This document shows, piece after piece, positions 56,130 through 64,000 of a DNA stretch of 64,000 bases. Below the pieces are notes generated by a model that was not told the origin of the DNA, did no database searches, and worked only from the letters and a program-made list of their open reading frames with translations. Made by a program: the position numbers and the translations under genes. Position 1 is the stretch's first letter. Each line of letters opens with the position of its first letter. Origin of the DNA: Triatoma infestans (taxonomy: Eukaryota; Arthropoda; Insecta; Hemiptera; Reduviidae). The stretch spans positions 1 to 64,000 of the forward strand of contig JAAEAF010014385.1 of assembly GCA_011037195.1 (NCBI GenBank), written 5' to 3'.

Positions 56130-59100
56130 CTCGATGACGCTTCAGCCTGTTGTAGTGGACTATAAGTGGTTTTTCCTCCTCCTACAATCAGTGATCATAT
56201 ACGTCACCTCGGAAAGTTGCTGCTCTATTTTGTGCGGCCCTCCACAGGGTCGATGGAACTTGGTGCTAAGGCCTCTTCTAATTCTTGAGGTCCAGAGCAT
56301 TACTTAATCTCGTATCGTGAAGCGAGGGCCCTGACAGCTCCGGTCATAATAATCCTTCTGCCGTTCCTGCTTGCGGTTCTACTCTTGTCGTAGGTACTGG
56401 TAAGCCGCCTCCATTTGGGCACTTCGTCTTTGGACGTACTCGTGAAGCGTGGCGTCTTCCTCCGCGCGTCCATACACGAGGTCTAACGGGAGGCTTATCT
56501 TCTACCAAACAAGGCGCAATACGGGGTCAGCCGCGTCGTCTCCTGCCGGCTAGAGTGGTACGCCATCATTACGTAGGGTAGATGGCGGTTCCAGTCGTTC
56601 TGCTGCTGGCTTACATAGTGGCTCAACCTCTGGCAAAGGGTACGGTTGAACCGTTCCACCAGTCCGTCAGACTGGGAGTGGTCCTTGTCTTCTTGATGTC
56701 TAGTCTTTTCGCCAGGTCCTGAAACAGGTTTGATTCGAATTGCCGCCACTGGTCGGTATGGATCTCATAGGGAACTCCATAGCGGGCGATGAATTCCTCC
56801 AGTAGTCTTCCTGCCATTGTTGTGGCCTCGGCGTGTACGATTCTACCCAGCGCGTAAAGTAGTCTGCTACTACTAATATGTAACGGTTTCCCAGCTTGCT
56901 TCGAGGGAGTGGTCCTAGGAGGTCCAAGGCGAGACGTTGAAACGGGAACCCTGTCGCCGTACTCTGTAAGGGGGCACGTGCCCGCCGCCCTTTTTTAGCT
57001 TCGCAATCAGCGCATGCATTTATAAAATTTTCTACCTCCCGGGATATGCCCGGGCCAGTTGTACTGTCCCGCACCTTCTTCAACGTTTTTGCTATTCCAA
57101 GGTGTGCTCCTGTGGCCTCCGCGTGGATTTTCGTCGGTATCTCTCTTCTAAGGCTCCGCGGGTCTACCAGCTGGTATCTAGTAGGCATTCCCCTCTCGTT
57201 CCACTTCCTATACAGCGCTTCATCTTCCATTTCCAGCCGAGCCCACTTGGCCATACAGCGTCCATAGACTTATAGGCGCAGGGTCACCGCTCTTTCCTTC
57301 TTTAAACGGAGGTCTGGCCCTGTTTCTCTTCCATCGCAGGACTGAAGACAAGACCTCTACGGCACTCTGGATTACAAGGCTGACGGACTCCAATTTGCCG
57401 GGGAGGTGCTCTTACGGGGGGTGCAGGTTTTTGCGGGGGTTGCTCTTGCTCATCCTCTATTTCCGGCTTACCTGCCGCACTGCCTGCAGGCTCGTGATAA
57501 CCCATCCGCTTTCTTAAGCAATTTTCCAGGGTGGTGAATTACTTCAAAATCGTACGATGCCAGTTGTTCCAGCCACCTCGCTATCTGCCCTTCTGGTCCC
57601 TTAAAAGAATGGTGCCATTTTAAGGAGCTGTGGTGCGTCCTTACCTTGAACGGCTGGACATACAAGTAGCACCGGAAATGGCGGACTGCATACACTAGCG
57701 CTAGCATTTCTTTTCGGGTCGTACAGTAGCGACGCTCAGTTTTTGTTAACGCTCGCCCGACATAGCCGATAACTTTTTCTTCTCCCTCTTGGATCTGGCT
57801 TAGAACAACGCCAACACCCACACCGCTAGCATCACAGTCTACGTATAACGGCCCCTCGGCCTTGGGTAGTGCCAAAACAGGCGCAGTCAGTAGTGCTTGT
57901 TACAACTGTTCAAGGCAAGCCTGTTGCTCCGGCCGAAAACATAATTTATTTTGCCGCTCTGCCGCTTTATTTAGCAGATCCGCCATTTCTACAAAGCCTT
58001 TTATAAATCGCCGGTAGTACGCTGTGAAGCCTAGAAAAGATCGTAACTCTTGCCTGTTAACTGGAACCGGCCAATCTCTTCTTTCGCTGGATCTGTCGAT
58101 ACCTCTTGCGCAGAGACGACTTGCCCATGAAAATTTATCGTGGTCCGCAATAGTTGACACTTTTCCGGCTTTAGTTTTAATTTGGCTTTTCTAATTCGCT
58201 CGAAAACAGTGCGTAGCCGGGCCAAGTGTTCCTCAATCGTGGTGCTCCACACAATGATGTCGTCTAGATAGACCATCGCTATTTTCCACTTAAGACCACT
58301 CAGCACGGATCCATTAAACGCTGGAACGTGCTAGGAGCGTTGCAGAGCGCGAACGGTAAAACTTGAAGTGGAATAATCCGTGGCTCGTTATGAACGCCGT
58401 CTTTTCTTTGTCCTTGGTTCCATTTCCACTTGCCAGTATCCGGAGGCCAGTTCCAAGGACATGTAATACTTTGCTCCGGCCAGGCTGTCCAAAATGTCAT
58501 CTATTCTAGGTAAAGGGTAAGCATCCTTTTTGGTCACTTAGTTTGGTCGGCGGTAATCAACGCAGAACCGTGTGCTTCCGTCCTTCTTCTGTACCAATAC
58601 GATCGGGCTTGCCCAGGAGATATGGGGGGTTTAACCACTTCTTGCTCCTGCATTTCTTCGACAAGACGGGCCACCTCCTCGTGGCGCTGAAATGGCACTC
58701 TTCGTGGCGGTTGTTTCAGGGATTTTGCGTCGCCCGTATTGATGGCGTGTTTCACTAGGCCCGTCCGACTCATATCCTTTGGCCCCGACGAGAAGATTTC
58801 GTTGGATTCCTGAAGCAGCTCGACCATCTTACGACGCTGCATTGGGTTGAGGCCCGTGTTTTGTATGTTAAACCTTCTTCCGATGTCAGCTGCCCCAGAT
58901 TCATAGCATTCCGTTACTTCGCAAACTTTCTCGTCCACCTCTTTCGTCTCCTCCATCGGCTCAATGTTACCTATCCTCATGTTTGCAAACAAAGTTTCTA
59001 GTTCCGGCCTGTATTCATCAGGTGGACAGGGATTGGCCCGTGGTGGAGTTTCGCCAAAACTCTTGCGTTCCTGTCTTCGTTCATGCGTTATTTCCGCTTC

Positions 59101-59530
59101 AAACATGACTTCCTTGCTTTGCTATAGCCACCACTTCCTGCCACCCTGTGGCAACTACATTTTCTGCGAGTGTGACACTTAGGTTCGGCACTTCTGCTTG
59201 GCTCGCTGGAATTAACTTCGTAAGTACCCCATCGGCTTCCAATATTCCTGATCCGAACTGCAGCTGGATCGAATCCCGCTCCAGAAAATCAACTCCCAAG
59301 ATTACATCGTGTTCGATATTGCCGATGATACACCGGTGCTCAAATCTTCTGCTACCTAGGCCTGTTATAATGTCATCCGTTCCCCTCACTCTAATCCTTC
59401 CTCCGCTAGCGTTGCGCAGGTTTTTTTGACATTCCTGGAAAGCGCGGACCCCAATGCGTTCTGCAAACTCCGAGCTAACCAGCGTGGCTCCTGCCCCCGA
59501 ATCAACCAAGGCGGGGGTATTCACTCCATT
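56130..59530 (-). pseudogene. pol: pol of gypsy #2 (broken)
   Basis: Read leftwards from 59524: protease LVDSGAGATLV; reverse transcriptase with KQPPRRVPF and the catalytic YLDD at about 58270; RNase H with DCDASGVGVGVVLSQ at about 57830; integrase finger HAEATGAHLG...C..C at about 57130; core LALDLLGP near 56930 and DQWRQF near 56760 where DQG is usual; then SDGLVERFNRTL. It ends HYNRLKRH near 56150. At least four frameshifts. Confidence 0.88.
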
Positions 59531-59619
59531 TACCTCACATGGACATGGTTCTTCCCTTGGTAGTGCCCATCGATTCCCATAGAGGGGACCATGCTTTCCT
59601 CAGCCAGTTCCCGGTCCCC

Positions 59620-60260
59620 TAGGCTGGCCGACTGTTGTTTTCCGTGTCCTCGTTTCTTGGGCAACGAGTTCTTACATGCTCTGTTCTCCCGCAGTTCCAG
59701 CAAGTTAGCCTCCGGCGTGTTCCTTGACTATCCTTCGTCCCGAGTTGTCAGCCGAGTTCGTCCCAAGTTGCTACCGGGCGGTCAGGTCGGCTAGCGCCTT
59801 GGTCAACCCTGCTAACCTTTCCTCTTGCTTTCTAAGCCTTTCATCAAGCGATTCCCGCGTAAACATCGCTACAACCTCAGACGCCGCCTCTCCCTCGCCT
59901 GCTTCTGGCTCCTCTTGTACCGCCCAAATGGACGTTGGCAGCTTCCCATGTTTGTTACAGATGGCCTCTACTTGTAACGCGGTGTTGAGGGCATCCGCGA
60001 TGGTCTTCGGATTGGTTATAGCGGTTTGGAAGCGGATTACGCTGTCTCTAATGCCATCCAGAAATTGTCCCCTGAGCGCCTCCTGTCTACGGGCCTCCTC
60101 GGGATCACTAGGAAAGGCTTCCTGGTACAGAATCTCTAAATTCGTCACAAACTGAGTCGAGGACTCTTGCCCTTCCTGCTTCCTATGCTTGAATAAATTC
60201 CTCTTCAGCCAGTACCTCTCCGGTGGGTTTAATTTAGTTTCGATGTGCGCACAAACTAGT
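59620..60260 (-). pseudogene. gag: gag of gypsy #2 (partial)
   Basis: The open part 59771-60148 has EEARRQEALRGQFLDGI, a typical retrotransposon gag helix, and continues upstream to about 60260 (NPPERYWLKRNLF). In a shifted frame near 59650-59710 is an intact knuckle CWNCGRTEHVRTRC. The region between 60260 and the 5' LTR lacks a clear gag N-terminus. Confidence 0.75.
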
Positions 60261-60512
60261 TCTCCCGGTCCGCCTCAGAGAGAGTATTGTACACCATCAA
60301 GCTCTCCCCTGTAAGGCAGAGGACTTAGTAGCGAGCCTTAGTTAAATTATCTCATCCATTAACGTTACTTAACCTATTAAAATACTGTATGTAGTCTCTC
60401 CACGGCCTTCAACAAATTCTTTGGGTCGTACTAGCGATTGAGTAGGCTTAGTACTCTCTAGCTTGACGCTTAGTCCGAGGAATGATCGATATATCCCACC
60501 GCTGCCACTACT

Positions 60513-60677
60513 TGTAACACATTGTCAAGCTACTGTTAATAAAGAAGGCCGCTTTGTAAATTAAACACTTTAGCGTATGAAATATGTCTCATGAAATTAC
60601 ACAATCTATCAAAAAAATATATCTGTTCATATGCAAAATTAAATAAAAATAAAACCAACAAAACCATAGTTACCACA
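60513..60677 (-). repeat. 5' LTR of gypsy #2
   Basis: A 165-bp LTR. It carries AATAAA-like A/T-rich text but no obvious TATA box. It is among the shorter gypsy LTRs. Confidence 0.85.
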
Positions 60678-60681
60678 CCTT

Positions 60682-61180
60682 TTATACTAGGCAAATTAAT
60701 GGTCTCCACTACAATTCAATCATCAAATAGTACAACCATGAGCAGGAATTTCGTTCAATGTTTATCTACTGTTTTTCTCTAATTTCTAAAGGTTTAGGGT
60801 GAGCAAATTAATAAACATTGATTATAATTTTAAAGTACATAGATAAAAGATATGTAAATTAGGTCATTAATTTTTAAGTGCTGTGTGATTTTTATAATTG
60901 CAGACTATGGTGAAGGGCCCGTTGCACTGCGACCCACACGGTCTATTGTGCTTTATTTAGTTCAGACTAACTTGTGAGTAGCATTTTTTTTTAGCTCAAA
61001 CGTATGAGTACCTTTTCTATATTCTTAATTATTGAACAATGTGAACTTGAAACTTGTAACATCGTTTGTTCATTTTTCTGCCTTGTTTGATTGTTCGCTT
61101 TAATAATTTTTTTTACCGTCAGAACTTATAGACCTCGTTTCATCTTCTTTCCTTTCTTTTTATTTTTGCTAATTTTACGG
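60682..61180. other. Intron sequence, unassigned
   Basis: AT-rich. One splice-acceptor-like site was considered and rejected as an exon (see rejected list). Confidence 0.4.
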
Positions 61181-61189
61181 AACGTATGT

Positions 61190-62220
61190 GATTATGTTTG
61201 CGAATAATGGAGGCCCCAGGCCTCCAGACAAACAGCAAGTAAATAGAAAAGCCAGAATTTATCAGTTACAAAAAACTGATTGTCTGACATGTGTAAAAAC
61301 ACTGTACCGCTATTACACTAACTACCGTATTATCGCTACAAATATAAAAAGTGTGAAATGGAAAGAGATTCATTAATGTTGAAAACTAAGTCGAATGAGC
61401 ATGCTCAGTGACCAGCACAAATAACTCATAATAATTGTTCAAGCAAAATTTATATACCTGTGGTAACATATCCGTGGTTAATCAGAATAGCAGTGCAGCT
61501 AATAACAGCGATTATACCACTAATGCGCTCAATAATAGATACAAAATTATCGATGAAGGGGCGGTTGTAGTAAATCTGGAAAGTAATCGCAGCAACCTTG
61601 GGAAAGTGGCTATTGAAATCAACATCATCACTTAGAGACAATATTACAGTTATCGTTGTGAGTGGCAAAAACCGCATGAAAATATCAACCACGACTCCAC
61701 AAAACAGGTAATACACTATTAACATTAGACATTTTCAAAGAAAGAAAAATAACTGCATATATACCTAACTTTAGGGTTCAGTACATAGGAGTTATTAGAG
61801 ATGTCGATATCGAACTGGATGAAACAGAAATATTGACGGAATTGTTGCGTCGATAAATGTCACATGGGTCACTAGGAAAAATTATTCATGAAAAAACTGC
61901 AGTTCGCTTTATAACATTTGATAGTCAGTCATTACCTGAATATGATAGTTTATATAGGACAAGAGTTCCCAATTGAATCGTACATCAGTGCAAAAATTGT
62001 TTACATTTCCGTTAAGCAAAAGATCATTGCCGCAGAAAACCTAGATGCGACCATTATTCTCAATCTTTCAATATCCCTGTTGTCCAGTCTCTGAATCTAT
62101 AATTTCTGTTTGTGTACACTGTAAGGGTGAACGCAGATCGACTTTCAAAGATTGCCTGCCCAGTGGAAGCAAGCTCACTGAGATAGAAAGCAAAATCTTA
62201 AACAAACCCACATTTCCAAG
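61190..62220 (+). pseudogene. LINE ORF1 (gag-like) remnant
   Basis: Frames with NNRYKIIDEGAVVVNLES and NLGKVAIEI match the start of I/Jockey-type ORF1 core (Y....D.GP..V.VE....N.G). Farther on come VIRDVDIELDETEIL, VRFITFDSQSLPEY and knuckle parts CKNC..F and CVHCKGE near 62005 and 62110. Frameshifts and stops break it. Confidence 0.65.
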
Positions 62221-62225
62221 ACGGA

Positions 62226-62457
62226 AGGGATTAGTCAGTGGTTAGCGCACTGGACTTCTACGCGGAGCCCCGGGTTCGAGTCCAGCTGTGCTGCCTTTAG
62301 ATTTTCTCTTTCTAGGTGCCTCTACAGCTATATGTCCGGTGATAGACTGTATTGTCTTTAACGAGAGAACATTATCCGGTGGCCGGCAGTGCACTAAGAA
62401 TCTTTGGGCGCCAATGGCCATAGATGTGGATGCGCCTTAAATTAAAAAAAAAAAAAA
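62226..62457 (+). mobile_element. tRNA-derived SINE
   Basis: A tRNA-like head has a box A (AGTCAGTGGTTAGCGC), an arm GGACTTCTACGC whose loop would read TCT (arginine), and a box B (GGTTCGAGTCC). A 160-bp non-tRNA body and a poly(A) tail at about 62443-62457 follow. It has no acceptor-stem partner, so it is not a tRNA gene. A target duplication is not clear. Confidence 0.75.
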
Positions 62458-62507
62458 ATTCTTTTTTTAAGTTTACATTGATTTTATGTTACATTGTCTG
62501 ATCATAG

Positions 62508-62748
62508 TGTCTTCAACAAAAGTGCGCGGAAGCAAAGCTTCCTTGATATCAAGAAGTAGACAGTCCATGTCGATGAAATCATTTAGAAAAAGTATAAGTA
62601 TCTCAGTTTCTCCATCAGTATCCTTCTCCGCCGTTGTTGAGACTGATGAAGTGACCAGAGACCACTATTGGGAAGAATTCTTCAATAAATATCCAGAACT
62701 GGATAAACGTTTGAGAACGATGAGATTTAATCTTGTCAATGCACTAAG
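62508..62748 (+). CDS. Kinesin-9-like motor, plus copy, exon 10
   Basis: The acceptor is GATCATAG and the donor CTAAG|GTAATA; 241 nt, phase 1 to 2, fitting exon 9. After a serine/arginine-rich segment (SRSRQSMSMKSF) it has DHYWEEFFNKYPELDKRL. This sits where kinesin-9 proteins carry AFEEFK...G.EIN......K. The final exons, about 150-200 residues in KIF9, must lie beyond the right edge. Confidence 0.72.
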
Positions 62749-64000
62749 GTAATATTTTATTACTATTAAGAAATCATAATGTCTCAAATCTTTTAGTTGT
62801 GTAGAAATAGTGGTTGCTACAAACTAAATACATTGCGTCTTCCTAATACATTGCGCCATGGAAGATCTATTGTAATGCCCTTGCATGCAGTTGTATGTTG
62901 TGGTGATCGACAGTTAGCATTGGTGATCGACATTGGTGTCTGTATCTTCACTTAGCCAGCATTAAAATTAAAGATTGTTGAATAATTCATGAGTGGATAA
63001 GATGAATACGTAAATTATGATGGAAATAGTTAATCTCATCTATCATTCAAAATAAATGAGTACAAAAAAAATGTTTTTGGCGAACGTGTGTGTTTGTTGA
63101 ATGTTTTTGATATATATATATATGTGTGTGTGAGTCAAAAAGCAATCAAATCAATAAACAATAAAACAAATAATAATCAATAATTTGTTTGTGTCAATAA
63201 AATATATCGAAAACGTATAATCGCGGGATGCCCAATCTAGATATTCCGTTTAGATAATAACACCGCATCAGACTCGAAGTTTTCGGATAAAATCCATCAA
63301 CCGGAAGTAAGTCTGAATGTTTTTTACTTTTGAGTTTTTCGCGATTTTTTCGAGAATGACTCTCAACGATTTTGTGTAATGTTCGTTTAACATCCGCACA
63401 CACAAATACCTATCGCTTTGATATAAACATTTTCCTTGGGAAATTTGATTTTTTGGCGGTTTGGAGGGGGAACATTAAGCTTTCCTCTAAAGTCCACTTC
63501 AGTACAAGTTGTGATTCTAGCATCGAAAATAGAAAATTATTAATCTGCAATAGAAAATCCAAAGTTAATAGTTAATCCAAGTGCAACTTTACAGAACCGA
63601 TTTTTGTTTTTTGAAATACGAAACCTTTATCCGTGTTTTTTTCTGGGGTTCTAGGGTGTTGGGATTTCATGTTAACCTCTAAATCTGATAAAAAAAACTA
63701 TAACGATTTCCTTTAAACGTGGAATCTAACTACACAGATATAAACCTATCACCTTTATTTGAAACCTTTTTCAAAAAAAAATTGAATATAGATAGTTCTG
63801 CGGAATTTGTGGCGTTAAATTTAAAATTTTATATGACGTACCCTCAATATTATTGGAGCTCTCTTCTGGAATATAATTTAATCAATTCTATCCATTAACT
63901 GTCTGAGTAGATAGTTGGCCTCCCAATACCTCCATATTTATGTAAATGTAAATTTGAATTAAAAACGCTATTAAAAAAAAAATAAAAAAAAATCTTTTTA
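62749..64000. other. Intron with module repeat; right edge
   Basis: A TA/TG microsatellite lies at about 63108-63130. Module-repeat units (inverted cores near 63365 and 63710; CAACCGGAAGTAAG at 63298) occupy 63190-63800. No further exon is recognised. Confidence 0.5.

Larger units (their letters stand above)
55917..60677 (-). mobile_element. Ty3/gypsy LTR retrotransposon #2
   Basis: Short LTRs (60513-60677 and 55917-56090) read TGTGGTAACTATGG to GTGTTACA on the minus strand. They are flanked by the duplication CCTT (55913-55916 and 60678-60681). The order on the minus strand is gag, protease, reverse transcriptase, RNase H, integrase. A purine tract (GAAGGGGGGGATAG) precedes the 3' LTR. After the 5' LTR the bases TGGCAGCGGTGGGAT at about 60493-60507 look like a primer binding site. 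No envelope frame. Multiple frameshifts. Confidence 0.9.

Noticed and set aside
60904..60973. Possible extra kinesin exon between exons 9 and 10 (GCAG acceptor, open frame, CTT|GTGAGT donor)
   Set aside because: Its length would shift the phase and no longer fit exon 10, while exon 9 joins exon 10 in phase directly. No kinesin-like pattern in the peptide.
62226..62300. A functional tRNA gene
   Set aside because: Boxes A and B are present, but the acceptor stem does not close and the sequence continues into a body and poly(A) tail, so it is a SINE head.

Overview
This is a repeat-rich, AT-rich metazoan nuclear window, most likely from an arthropod and probably an insect. The evidence is long spliced introns, a kinesin-9 (KIF9-type) motor gene, and a mix of Ty3/gypsy, Jockey-like, R2-like, Tc1/mariner-like and hAT elements. 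No species can be named. There is no bacterial-style operon, no CRISPR array and no rRNA.

The only host gene recognised is a kinesin-9-like motor. On the plus strand it runs from 26.4 kb past the right edge, in ten recognisable exons (26414-26503, 26977-27116, 28380-28473, 33836-33991, 35628-35804, 38784-38995, 40465-40612, 46891-47096, 54378-54496, 62508-62748). Intron phases agree from one exon to the next. The reading frame is open, but the motor motifs are unusual: the P-loop GKT is kept, switch I is lost and switch II is altered. A second copy lies head-to-head on the minus strand, with exons 1-3 at 16229-16318, 6143-6282 and 2366-2459. The two copies are the arms of a large inverted duplication (left about 1.16-23.17 kb, right about 23.6-33.7 kb, spacer about 0.43 kb). 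Each arm has since received its own insertions, so the opposite arm often shows the empty site.

Layout: 0-1.2 kb unassigned repeats; 1.2-16.3 kb minus-strand kinesin copy, with a Tc1-like element (3390-5802), an R2-like LINE piece (7.8-8.4 kb) and a gypsy LTR element (9140-16029) that itself holds a LINE; 16.3-26.4 kb the shared upstream region, with direct repeats and a LINE (22088-23059); 26.4-62.7 kb plus-strand kinesin copy, its introns holding foldback elements, LINE pieces, a mariner-like element with long inverted repeats (41523-44281), a deleted hAT element (45637-46714), a Jockey-like LINE interrupted by another LINE (49449-52287), and a second gypsy element on the minus strand (55917-60677). 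Near the right end are a LINE ORF1 remnant and a tRNA-derived SINE.

The most interesting signal is a set of short structures in several otherwise unrelated repeat families. They share the layout helix I / CTGANGA / helix II / GAAAC / (G)TH / helix I, which resembles a hammerhead ribozyme. Helix II differs in sequence between families but stays paired. In the main family the motif sits in both arms of an inverted-repeat element. Two copies of that element have 14-bp target duplications, one constant end and one variable end, as expected for target-primed retrotransposition.
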